Shown here piece after piece: positions 27,823 to 35,159 of a DNA stretch of 56,974 nucleotides. The notes under the pieces are model-generated. The model had not been told where the DNA came from. It did not search any database and saw only the letters and a program-made list of their open reading frames with translations. How positions within the stretch are numbered: the first letter of the stretch is position 1; each line of letters starts with the position of its first letter. Source of the stretch: Prevotellamassilia timonensis (lineage in GTDB: Bacteria > Bacteroidota > Bacteroidia > Bacteroidales > Bacteroidaceae); assembly GCF_900106785.1 (NCBI RefSeq), contig NZ_LT629840.1:62490-119463 (forward strand), written 5' to 3'. The translations under genes and the position numbers were made by a program.

Positions 27823-27892
27823 AGCTGTTTATTTTATTTGAATGAAATTCTTGTTCTTCAATCTTTAAGAAAAAAGATCTGTACAATAAGTG

Positions 27893-27964
<72 letters not shown>

Positions 27965-27978
27965 AATAAAAAATTGTG

Positions 27979-28051
27979 AGCGGAAGACGGGGCTCAAACC
28001 CGCGACCCCCAGCTTGGAAGGCTAGTGCTCTATCAACTGAGCTACTTCCGC
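27979..28051 (-). tRNA. tRNA-Gly (TCC)
   Basis: The 73-nt gene has acceptor GCGGAAG/CTTCCGC and anticodon loop CTTCCAA. It is 14 nt from tRNA-Thr. Confidence 0.96.
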
Positions 28052-28068
28052 ATACCCGTTTAAGGTTG

Positions 28069-28151
28069 TGGGCAAAGATGGATTCGAACCACCGAAGGCG
28101 TAAGCCAGCAGATTTACAGTCTGCCCCATTTGGCCACTCTGGTATTTGCCC
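28069..28151 (-). tRNA. tRNA-Tyr (GTA)
   Basis: The 83-nt gene has acceptor GGGCAAA/TTTGCCC, anticodon loop with GTA, and the long variable arm of type II tRNAs. It is the first gene of the tRNA-tuf-rpo transcript in this genome. Confidence 0.97.
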
Positions 28152-28216
28152 GTATTCCCTTTTCTATCAGCACCATGCCCGCAAGCATTAGAGCAGATGT
28201 CTCTCGGAAACGGGTG

Positions 28217-28247
28217 CAAAGTTAGGCATTATTTCTTTCTCTCCAAA
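28217..28247 (-). promoter_or_regulatory. Promoter of the tRNA-tuf operon
   Basis: TTTG (28247-28244), 19 nt, then TAACTTTG (28224-28217) on the minus strand, 65 nt ahead of tRNA-Tyr. The tRNA-Asp promoter at 48024-48054 has the same 19-nt spacing and TTTG. Confidence 0.7.
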
Positions 28248-28343
28248 CTTTTCCCCGTTTTTTTTCTCAAAAACGTACTTTTTCCTGATTTTGCCAATGC
28301 GTTGCCCAATTAAATGACAGAATTCGTCGTTTTTCATTATACG

Positions 28344-28745
28344 CTATGTGATGGTGCGTATTGAAAAATCAAAGCCCTTATCATGCTTGCGCCTCACGCA
28401 GTATAATATAGTCTTGCTGTTGTGCCGGCGCGGCACTTGCAGCTGCACTTCTGTCCAATACCGCGCACTGCACGCATTATTTAACCCCACAATGCGGTCC
28501 AAGTCATTGTTCCACACCATGCAGCCCCGTTTGTGTAGGTCAATTACCATGGTGTTGCGCACCAGTTTGCTCACAGGCACAAACCCTTTGTCCGCCTGGT
28601 CGCGCCGTTGCACTTCGGGCGTGCGGTCAAGTACATTATAGCGAATGTCGCACATCTCGTCCATAAGGGTGTTGGCTTGTGCCGTTAGACTGCAGTTCGT
28701 GATGTGGCCAGTTGTTTGTGGTGCGCAGTCAGTGTCATTGCGCAT
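28344..28745 (-). CDS. Hypothetical 133-aa protein, second gene of a small operon
   Basis: The soluble, basic 133-aa protein is not one I recognise. It has five or more cysteines (for example in MCDIRYNVL and RGCMVWNND), a positively charged C-terminal half (TILYCVRRKHDKG) and no signal peptide or membrane segment. It starts 12 nt after a 41-aa gene that has a good promoter and operator-like palindrome, which is the best evidence that it is real. Nearby repeated 10-mers suggest a remnant of a mobile or replicative element, but nothing in the protein shows this. A shorter plus-strand frame across the same bases is judged a shadow. Confidence 0.5.
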   Translation of the reverse strand: MRNDTDCAPQTTGHITNCSLTAQANTLMDEMCDIRYNVLDRTPEVQRRDQADKGFVPVSKLVRNTMVIDLHKRGCMVWNNDLDRIVGLNNACSARYWTEVQLQVPRRHNSKTILYCVRRKHDKGFDFSIRTIT

Positions 28746-28757
28746 GCGTTTTTGCGG

Positions 28758-28883
28758 TTAGGGTGTTTCAGTGTTTTTACTTTGTGATTTCTGGCTATGC
28801 GCGATAACGTCTATCAGTTTGTCCACGCCACGTTTCACAATGGCATCGGCATAGCGCAGCATTCTGTTAAGCATTCGTTTCAT
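28758..28883 (-). CDS. Hypothetical 41-aa basic peptide
   Basis: The peptide begins MKRMLNRMLRYADAIVKRG and continues with a polar tail rich in S, K and T. The first half could form an amphipathic basic helix. The longer frame starting at 28940 is excluded because it would begin upstream of the predicted transcription start; the promoter at 28926-28954 points to the ATG at 28883. The 133-aa gene follows after 12 nt. The function is unknown; an RNA- or DNA-binding or antitoxin-like role would be guesswork. Confidence 0.45.
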   Translation of the reverse strand: MKRMLNRMLRYADAIVKRGVDKLIDVIAHSQKSQSKNTETP

Positions 28884-28925
28884 GGTAGTCAATACAATTT
28901 GGTTTGATATAAAATTAAAGTGCTG

Positions 28926-28954
28926 CAAAGGTAACACCAAGGCATTGCACCCAA
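28926..28954 (-). promoter_or_regulatory. Promoter of the 41-aa/133-aa operon
   Basis: TTG (28954-28952), 18 nt, then TACCTTTG (28933-28926) on the minus strand, 42 nt ahead of the 41-aa ATG. Confidence 0.55.
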
Positions 28955-28961
28955 CAAAAAA

Positions 28962-28978
28962 GTGTACAATTTGTACAC
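28962..28978. promoter_or_regulatory. 17-bp perfect palindrome, likely operator
   Basis: GTGTACAA-T-TTGTACAC is a perfect inverted repeat 7 nt upstream of the -33 TTG of the small operon. The size and place fit a dimeric regulator. No obvious regulator gene is adjacent. Confidence 0.55.
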
Positions 28979-29037
28979 AAATATTTGCTCCCTTCCCGTC
29001 TGCCTACTAGTAAAAGAGTGCGTGTGTTTTTACTGCC

Positions 29038-29377
29038 ATCTTACACTTTTTGTGCGTAACGAGTTGATATACAGAGGTTTCATGAGTGTAAGATAATTTC
29101 AAAGTATCTTACACTCCCCTGCATACATCTTACACACCCCACCCCACCGTCGCGCAGTCGGTTTGGACGTATGCAGTAGATAATACGCCATAGGGACGTA
29201 GAAAAATCAGTCGGAGCAACAGACATTTCTGCTCCCCTATGCCGTAATATTCTCCTCCCGTGCTTGTGCCGTGTGGCTGTGTGCAGGTTGTGTAGGTTGA
29301 GTGTAGGTGGCGTTGGCAGTATCTTACACTAAGTAAAGTGTTGATAGTCAATGAGTTGCAACGTGTTAGTGTAAGAT
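29038..29377. repeat. Cluster of six ATCTTACAC(T/A) 10-mers
   Basis: The 10-mer ATCTTACACT occurs at 29038-29047, 29106-29115, 29127-29136 (last base A) and 29321-29330, and as its reverse complement at 29085-29094 and 29368-29377. An inverted pair AAGATGCAAGA (29373-29383) and TCTTGCATCTT (29440-29450) borders the right side. No gene is visible from 28955 to 29778. The cluster resembles iterons of a plasmid or phage origin or a multi-site operator, but no replication gene is beside it. Confidence 0.6.
29184..29246. repeat. Hairpin with CGGAGCAACAGA loop, copy 1
   Basis: TACGCCATAGGG with AGAAA on the left pairs imperfectly with TTTCT and CCCCTATGCCGTA on the right, leaving TCGGAGCAACAGA in the loop. 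A second copy with a different stem but the same loop is at 43597-43639. Confidence 0.5.
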
Positions 29378-29471
29378 GCAAGATACTCGGTATGTAAAGT
29401 TTTTGTAGTATGGTAAGGGGTCCAAGTACAACTTTTTCGTCTTGCATCTTTTATAAATTATGCAGTTCGGT

Positions 29472-29735
29472 GAAACGTAAACACGCGAACGGACTCAAGC
29501 ATCAAACGCAAGTACCAAACGCAAGCATCAAACGCTACCTCTAATGGGGGCGACGCGTCTCGCGTCGGGATTTGAGACAAAGGCTCACAGTCTGAAATGT
29601 AATTAGTGCTATTTGTAAGTCTTTATTTATTTTTCCGACGCGAGACGCGTCGCCCCCATTAGAGGTAGCGTTTGGTGGTGGCGTTTGGTGGTAGCGTTTA
29701 GTGATAGCGTTTGATGCTTGAGTCCGTTCATTACA
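29472..29735. repeat. GACGCGTC palindrome family, copy C
   Basis: This is the most regular copy. The outer edge GAACGGACTCAAG (from 29490) is mirrored by CTTGAGTCCGTTC (to 29730). Inside are about three 13-bp units on the left and four on the right, then the arms CTAATGGGGGCGACGCG (29540) and its complement (29636-29665), each holding CGACGCG-N3-CGCGTCG. The core includes AAAGGCTCACAG and AGTCTTTATTT as in copies A and D. It lies after the 3' end of the DUF4249 gene. Confidence 0.8.
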
Positions 29736-29778
29736 TTGGGCGTTCAGCCCGCACTCGCTAAATTCGAAACTCGAGTAG

Positions 29779-30654
29779 TTAATTCTCTACACACGGCTTT
29801 TTAGGTGGCTGTAAATAATATACCGAAGAGCCATAACCACACCAATAGCCAAGGCCTCCACTGACATTTCCACGCAGATTGCTATTGGTTGAGAAGAACG
29901 GACTGCCCGACAGCGACACATCGTCCTCAAAGCTATCCCAAAAAGCATAGGAGGGGCCATCTAACGTGGCGAACTTTATCTTCAGTGTATCTGAATACGA
30001 GAAAAACGGCGAGAAATGCCTATTATCAGGCCGATGCAGATTATAAACCGGAAGCGCCGAATGCGGGCTGATATTCTCGGGCTTATACAACCCCATATAG
30101 CACGACTTGTAATTCACATCACGACACTTGCTGATGCCGAAAAACTTATATCCCCCACCCTGCGGCAAATCCAGCTGCTGCGACACATGCGCCATCACCT
30201 GGTAGAGCGTATCATTTTCTAAGCATGGTGTCACAGTAAAGGAATCTACCACTGCCTTAGGCGGAATAGTAGTTACAGCCTCAGCATGATAGGGCGGACA
30301 GTCTACTGTCAATTTATAAGTGTGTCCGCTACGGCCCATAATACGCGTTGTGGTAAAGCCATACGGAGGTGTTTGATGTTTCATCACGCGCCCCGTCAGC
30401 ACCACAGACTTCTCCTCGTCGCTCACAGTCACCGTAGCCCACTTTAGCACATGTTGCACAAGATCGACATCAGTAGTGTCACTGGTCGTAAACGGCAGAC
30501 TGGTGGTTACGAATACCGTCGGAAAATCGCCATCATCAATCCAGCCCTCTACCACGAGCTGGGGTTGAGCCTGACTGTAAGGATCTTCCACACACGAGAC
30601 TAAAGCTATCGCTGCCACCAGCAGGGGCAACGTCTTTTTACACAACACTACCAT
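29779..30654 (-). CDS. DUF4249 family lipoprotein
   Basis: The 291-aa protein has a lipoprotein signal peptide with lipobox ALVSC (lipidated C21). DUF4249 proteins in Bacteroidetes are encoded directly after a TonB-dependent receptor, as here with a 4-nt gap, and probably work with it at the outer membrane; the ligand is unknown. Family-like features are PQLVVEGWIDDGDFPTVFVT near the N-terminus and the closing beta-rich region with GNVSGGLGYWCGYGSS. The frame opens further upstream inside the receptor gene, but the signal peptide fixes the start at 30654. No starch-binding SusD-like gene is present. Confidence 0.88.
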   Translation of the reverse strand: MVVLCKKTLPLLVAAIALVSCVEDPYSQAQPQLVVEGWIDDGDFPTVFVTTSLPFTTSDTTDVDLVQHVLKWATVTVSDEEKSVVLTGRVMKHQTPPYGFTTTRIMGRSGHTYKLTVDCPPYHAEAVTTIPPKAVVDSFTVTPCLENDTLYQVMAHVSQQLDLPQGGGYKFFGISKCRDVNYKSCYMGLYKPENISPHSALPVYNLHRPDNRHFSPFFSYSDTLKIKFATLDGPSYAFWDSFEDDVSLSGSPFFSTNSNLRGNVSGGLGYWCGYGSSVYYLQPPKKPCVEN

Positions 30655-30658
30655 ACGG

Positions 30659-32740
30659 CTAATATTTAATATAATAACTGAACGAAGGCAACGGATATTT
30701 GAGGAAACACACTGGAGCGAACCTAAAATTACCATCTCTGCGTATTCGCAGCCGATAGAACAATGGGTTATTAAAGCCGAAGGCATTAAACAGCGACACG
30801 TTAAAGCCATGCCTAAAGTGCCTCTGTCTTTTCTGCTTAAGATCCACATTTACAGCCATATCCACACGCTTGTACCACGGCAGATGGCACCCATTATGTT
30901 TACCATATTGTGCTACCACATAGCCATTCATTAAATAGAATTCGTTAGCTGACGTAAAGGGGGTGCCCGAAGCAAACACTGCCGAGCACGTAAAGGTCAC
31001 ACGCTTCAGTGCCTGCCAGGTGGCCACAAGGTTAAACTCATGTACTCTTTCATGATTTGCAGGATAAGAACTTCTTTCCCGCAACTCTGGGAATTTTCGT
31101 AAAGAGCGGCCAAAAGCATATCCCACCCAACCGGTTACAGGACCACTTTGACGTGTTAGTTGCACACCGAAGCCATAATTTAGGCCCCGACCCTGCAACA
31201 AGGACGTGTTAAGAGAATATGCCTCATTTATCAAGTCAAGCACATTATCCTTATATTCCTTTTGATGATGCAATCGTTTTACATAGGCATTCGCTGTAAA
31301 TGCCCACGCATTATTTGGTGTCTGTCCATCATACAACAGAGACAGCCCCTCTGCACGCTGCGGTTTCAGTTCGCGCGACGCCGAAAACCAAAATTCTGTG
31401 GGCAATCCTAACGACGTAAACCCTGTTTGCTGCACATACTGATTGACCACCGACAGCTGCACGCCCAAGCGATGCTGCGGAGCCGCCTGCCACGACAGCG
31501 TCAGCATAGGCGAAATTGAGAACCAGCTCTTTTGGTCTACATCACGATAGTAAGTCACGCGTCCCTCTGGTTTCAGCACCCATTGCCCATCATGCCAGCC
31601 ATATTGCCAACCTGCATAGACGTTTGCCTCATGAGCCACGCCTTTTTCCTGTCTGTCTGTCTCTATCTGCGTGTAGGTACTTTCTATTTGCGGCGACTGC
31701 GGCAGTATTTGATACAAGCTGTACGAGCCTCCTATTTGCCATGAGTTACAGTTCCACTCTGCTTGATAGCCATACTGACGAATATGCGAGGGCAAAGACA
31801 TCTTCTGGCCTGCTTGACGCAATCTGAAATCATTCTGATACCCCGAGGCCACCAGTCTCTGCGTCAGTTGCCACGATTTGTCCATCACCCTCCAAGAGGC
31901 CTCAGCAGCATAATTCAACCAGTTTAGTCGCACGTGCATAAGATGTGCACCTTCTGTATACGAGGCTCTGTCTTGCCCGAAATAAGCATTTAAGTCAAAC
32001 CTGTGCCGCATCGAAGGCCTGTAACTCAGCGTTACATTATAATCGCCAAAACTGTACCGCAGTGGCGAGCCGTCAAAATCAAGCCACTTGCCATAAAGCA
32101 AGTTCATGTACGCCTGACGGGCCGAAGCCACAAACAGCAATTTGCCATTAGGCCGCACACGTATCGTGCCTTGCGACGACATCGGACCTACATTCAACTC
32201 TGCCCCCTCCACTTTCCTTTCGCGTTGCGCCAGGCTGTCCACGCCACCATCTTTTATTGCAAATGGACGCATCTGCACCACCCCACCCAGTCTGTTAGGT
32301 TGGGCAGCGCCAGCAAGTGCCGTAAAATCCAGCGTCTCAAAATGACTCGCATTGAACGCAGAGAATATGCCCAACAGATGCGAGGGGTTAAACACTGTGG
32401 CACCTCCCATCATAAAAGCATTTTGCCCCATATCGCAACCTTGCACATGCAATCCGGCATCATACTCTGTCGAAGTTTGCACCGTAGGCAGGCTCTGCAC
32501 ATACCGCAAGGGGTCTGCATTACCTAAAATTTGGGGCAAAGTTTGCAACCGCTTCATCTCCCAATGTATGCGTCCCGCCGAGCTTCCACGCAAAGGCGAA
32601 CGGTTTCTCCATGCCGTCACCGACGCCTCTCCCGCTATATCTACCTGACGTAGCGAGTCAACATGCTGAGCATGCACAACCATACTTGTATGCACGCCCA
32701 ACAACAGCACATATATATAATAAGGTATAAACTTCAACAT
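30659..32740 (-). CDS. TonB-dependent outer-membrane receptor (DUF4249-linked)
   Basis: The 693-aa receptor has a signal peptide (about 1-24), a plug domain (about 70-170, with LRYVQSLPTVQTSTEYDAGLHVQG and the GGATVFNPSHLLGIFSAFN stretch typical of this subgroup) and a C-terminal barrel ending in the aromatic-rich SFSYYIKY. It lacks the carboxypeptidase-regulatory-like N-terminal domain seen in many Bacteroidetes receptors and in the other receptor of this window. It is expected to take up a large ligand across the outer membrane using TonB energy. The DUF4249 lipoprotein gene follows at once. No clear promoter was found in the 170-nt upstream gap. Confidence 0.9.
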   Translation of the reverse strand: MLKFIPYYIYVLLLGVHTSMVVHAQHVDSLRQVDIAGEASVTAWRNRSPLRGSSAGRIHWEMKRLQTLPQILGNADPLRYVQSLPTVQTSTEYDAGLHVQGCDMGQNAFMMGGATVFNPSHLLGIFSAFNASHFETLDFTALAGAAQPNRLGGVVQMRPFAIKDGGVDSLAQRERKVEGAELNVGPMSSQGTIRVRPNGKLLFVASARQAYMNLLYGKWLDFDGSPLRYSFGDYNVTLSYRPSMRHRFDLNAYFGQDRASYTEGAHLMHVRLNWLNYAAEASWRVMDKSWQLTQRLVASGYQNDFRLRQAGQKMSLPSHIRQYGYQAEWNCNSWQIGGSYSLYQILPQSPQIESTYTQIETDRQEKGVAHEANVYAGWQYGWHDGQWVLKPEGRVTYYRDVDQKSWFSISPMLTLSWQAAPQHRLGVQLSVVNQYVQQTGFTSLGLPTEFWFSASRELKPQRAEGLSLLYDGQTPNNAWAFTANAYVKRLHHQKEYKDNVLDLINEAYSLNTSLLQGRGLNYGFGVQLTRQSGPVTGWVGYAFGRSLRKFPELRERSSYPANHERVHEFNLVATWQALKRVTFTCSAVFASGTPFTSANEFYLMNGYVVAQYGKHNGCHLPWYKRVDMAVNVDLKQKRQRHFRHGFNVSLFNAFGFNNPLFYRLRIRRDGNFRFAPVCFLKYPLPSFSYYIKY

Positions 32741-32850
32741 AGCACTTTAGCCAAGCCACACACTTAGCAGCGTTGTCAACTTGATGGTTGACGGTTTGTC
32801 ATTGGCTTTATGGGCAAACCCATCAGCCACTACACCCTTAGATAACAAAA

Positions 32851-32892
32851 AGCAGGAACCGATTTCGCACTCTGGCCAAACCAGTTCCTGCT
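32851..32892 (-). terminator. Terminator after the 455-aa lipoprotein gene
   Basis: AGCAGGAAC pairs with GTTCCTGCT; read leftward the stem is followed by TTTTTG. Confidence 0.8.
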
Positions 32893-32911
32893 ATTTATAT
32901 CAGATACTCAT

Positions 32912-34279
32912 TTAATATTCGAACTTCTTGCCCAGTTTCTCGTAACCTCTGAGCAGGCTCTCAAAGGTATCTATCACAGATCTGAAAGATGTTTCATCGA
33001 AATAGTCCTCAAAACTTATGCCATACGAACTGTTATCATTGAAATAGATAGCTGGCTCAAAGTCCCAATAGTCTTCGTAATAATCCGATTCCTTAAACAC
33101 TTCCAACTTGACAGAGGCCTGTTCCACCTTGGTTCCGTCGTAGTACACCTTGCAATCTAACAAGCTGTTAGCCTGTGCTATACAACTTTCAAATTTACGC
33201 TGGTTCTCGCAGTTATCGTAAGCTTCTTCTATCCAGCGATTAAAATCCATAGCGTTTGCACAAGTGGCCTTTATCTGCATTTTGCCCATCACGTCTACGC
33301 TGACATTCACCGAGCCCACTTTCTGCACATCATCATTAGTCAGTTTAAGGCCTGCGCCACTGGCTTCAAACGAAATGAGTGTCACATTGCCTTTTTTCAT
33401 GCAGCCTTTTACAGCCACCTTACCCTCTTGTGCAGAGTAGCCCGCACGGTCTATTATCCAAGAGTAGTCGTTCACACTGGTTGTTGTGCTTACATCTACG
33501 CCATCGCGGCTCAGGTCATATTCCGGGCCGTTAAACTTGCTGTGGTCTATTTTTGTCACAGAGTTCACACGGGTCACACCATCTTGCGTTAGCGTTACTA
33601 TCACGCGCTCTGGCACATTTACATAGTATTTATACTTATCCACGTACTCTGTGCCAGTACCCGTACTGCTATCGTAAACATAGTCTTTGTAATCTTCGTC
33701 GTCCGTAATATAGGCCTTCTTAACGCTGCCCTCCTGTTTTACCGACAGCACACATTGCTTACCGTCTTGGTCCGTAAATATAAACTGCAAGTCATTGGCC
33801 TCTGCGCGAGTCCACTTATTTGCACCCGCAGTAAAATGTCCCTTAAAGTCTGAAAGTACAATCAGTCGGTTGTAGTATTTACAGTCCTGCAACCACCCAT
33901 ATTCATCCCTTACTTTTTTTTGGGTCACAAACTTCGTCATACCCTTAAGCACCGTGTCAAACCAGTTCGTTACAACGCTATGGTCAAAACGGTCATTATC
34001 CACATAATGATTGTAGATATAGCTCGACAGGTCTGCCAAGCCATTAAAGTCACTTGAGGGAACCTGTGCCATAAAGCCTTTAGCTATCGCCTCAAGCTTT
34101 TGCTTCTGTTCATGGCTCGTCAACGGGTTTTGGGCCGACGGTTCGTGGGGCACATCTGCGTCATCACCACCGCCTCCAGGAATTTCTTCAGGGTCATCAT
34201 CTCCACACGAGGTAAAGGTCACGGCTGGCGCAGCCAATACCAGGCTTGCTGCCAACATGTAAATAAAATGCTTCTTCAT
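32912..34279 (-). CDS. Large surface lipoprotein, unknown function
   Basis: The 455-aa protein has a type II signal peptide (MKKHFIYMLAASLVLAAP, lipobox FTSC, lipidated C25) followed at once by GDDDPEE. An acidic stretch just after the cysteine is the known surface-export signal of Bacteroidetes lipoproteins, so it is probably exposed outside the cell. The rest is rich in D, Y and K with no domain I recognise. Its promoter carries two 9-bp direct repeats at 21-bp period and matches, base for base in spacing, the promoter of the 949-aa T9SS protein at 56.3 kb, so both probably answer to one regulator. The ATG at 34279 is chosen for the signal peptide. Confidence 0.82.
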   Translation of the reverse strand: MKKHFIYMLAASLVLAAPAVTFTSCGDDDPEEIPGGGGDDADVPHEPSAQNPLTSHEQKQKLEAIAKGFMAQVPSSDFNGLADLSSYIYNHYVDNDRFDHSVVTNWFDTVLKGMTKFVTQKKVRDEYGWLQDCKYYNRLIVLSDFKGHFTAGANKWTRAEANDLQFIFTDQDGKQCVLSVKQEGSVKKAYITDDEDYKDYVYDSSTGTGTEYVDKYKYYVNVPERVIVTLTQDGVTRVNSVTKIDHSKFNGPEYDLSRDGVDVSTTTSVNDYSWIIDRAGYSAQEGKVAVKGCMKKGNVTLISFEASGAGLKLTNDDVQKVGSVNVSVDVMGKMQIKATCANAMDFNRWIEEAYDNCENQRKFESCIAQANSLLDCKVYYDGTKVEQASVKLEVFKESDYYEDYWDFEPAIYFNDNSSYGISFEDYFDETSFRSVIDTFESLLRGYEKLGKKFEY

Positions 34280-34334
34280 AGCTAATATTGTTAGGGGTTG
34301 TTCTAATCGCGGCATTATTTGCACACTTTATTCG

Positions 34335-34365
34335 CAAAGTTAAACATCTTTTTTGACGCACGCAA
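34335..34365 (-). promoter_or_regulatory. Promoter of the 455-aa lipoprotein gene
   Basis: TTG (34365-34363), exactly 20 nt, then TAACTTTG (34342-34335) on the minus strand, 56 nt before the ATG. Confidence 0.7.
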
Positions 34366-34386
34366 CCCTCTTTCTGCGCACGAATG

Positions 34387-34416
34387 CATAAGTGGCACAA
34401 AACAGTGCATAAGTGG
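34387..34416 (-). promoter_or_regulatory. Pair of CCACTTATG direct repeats, LytTR-like operator
   Basis: Read leftward, CCACTTATG occurs twice (34416-34408 and 34395-34387) separated by 12 nt, a 21-bp period. The nearer copy ends 21 nt upstream of the -33 TTG. Nine-bp direct repeats 12-13 nt apart are the known sites of LytTR-domain activators. An operator of the same layout lies at 56416-56466. Confidence 0.6.
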
Positions 34417-34424
34417 CAAAATTT

Positions 34425-34456
34425 AAGGTCTGCAGAAATCACTTTCTGCAGACCTT
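34425..34456. terminator. Terminator after the DUF3467 gene
   Basis: AAGGTCTGCAGAAA pairs perfectly with TTTCTGCAGACCTT around a 4-nt loop. Reading leftward it is followed by AAATTTT. Confidence 0.8.
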
Positions 34457-34494
34457 GTTATTGAGATAACTTCAAACTGAAGATATCGGGGCTA

Positions 34495-34827
34495 TTATGC
34501 GTTACCCTCGGGCACACCAAACGGAGTGGCTGTGCGGCCACCCTGGGGAGCCTCAGCTGCACCAGGAAGGTTAATAGGGCCAAAAGCCTTCTCATACTTC
34601 TGGATATTGTCCTGAAGAGCAAAGAGCAAGCGCTTTGCGTGTTCGGGAGCCAAAATGATGCGGCTCTTTACGTTTGCCTTGGGCACGCCAGGCAATACGC
34701 GAATGAAATCCATTACAACCTCAGCGCTCGAATGAGTGATAATTGCCAGGTTTGCATAAATGCCTTCAGCCACTTCGGGAGTGAGCTCAATCTTCAACTG
34801 TCCGTCGTTCTGTTCTTGATTTTCCAT
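34495..34827 (-). CDS. DUF3467 domain protein
   Basis: The 110-aa cytoplasmic protein contains the whole DUF3467 domain (about 12-85: LTPEVAEGIYANLAIITHSS, then VLPGVPKANVKSRIILAPEHAKRLL). Function is unknown. In many Bacteroidetes this gene follows rpoC; here it is on its own, 19 kb away, between a lipoprotein gene and an OmpA-type gene. It has a full-consensus promoter and a perfect terminator, so it is an independent unit. Confidence 0.92.
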   Translation of the reverse strand: MENQEQNDGQLKIELTPEVAEGIYANLAIITHSSAEVVMDFIRVLPGVPKANVKSRIILAPEHAKRLLFALQDNIQKYEKAFGPINLPGAAEAPQGGRTATPFGVPEGNA

Positions 34828-34915
34828 GGGGAATAATTCGTTTATGGTGTTATTATATATTTATTATATGCGTATATCAAGTCTGCAAGATGCCCTGCAA
34901 ACCTCTTTCGCAGCA

Positions 34916-34946
34916 CAAATATAGGCCCAACCATCGGATTAACCAA
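34916..34946 (-). promoter_or_regulatory. Promoter of the DUF3467 gene
   Basis: TTG (34946-34944), 20 nt, then TATATTTG (34923-34916) on the minus strand. Confidence 0.65.
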
Positions 34947-35006
34947 AGAAAATGGGCGTTTTTTCCGTTTTATCATGCCATTTGCGCGTTTTATCATTGC
35001 AATCAT

Positions 35007-35037
35007 TAGCAATTTGTTAAAAGAATACTTAATTTTG
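35007..35037 (+). promoter_or_regulatory. Promoter of the OmpA-like gene
   Basis: TAATTTTG at 35030-35037 is a strong -7 box. The trinucleotide 20 nt upstream is TAG rather than TTG. The leader is about 115 nt and AT-rich, as is common for abundant outer-membrane proteins. Confidence 0.55.
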
Positions 35038-35159
35038 CACACAGAAAAACAAAGAGTGACAAAATCCCTAACAACCAACAAGTCCTGCGGTTGTCACAAT
35101 TATGGTTGCCACAAATAGACTTTGTAAACTATTTATCAATTCATTTATAATACAACAAA

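Noticed and set aside
29130-29447. 105-aa minus-strand frame across the 10-mer cluster
   Set aside because: No promoter or protein-like composition; it is made of repeated sites and a hairpin.
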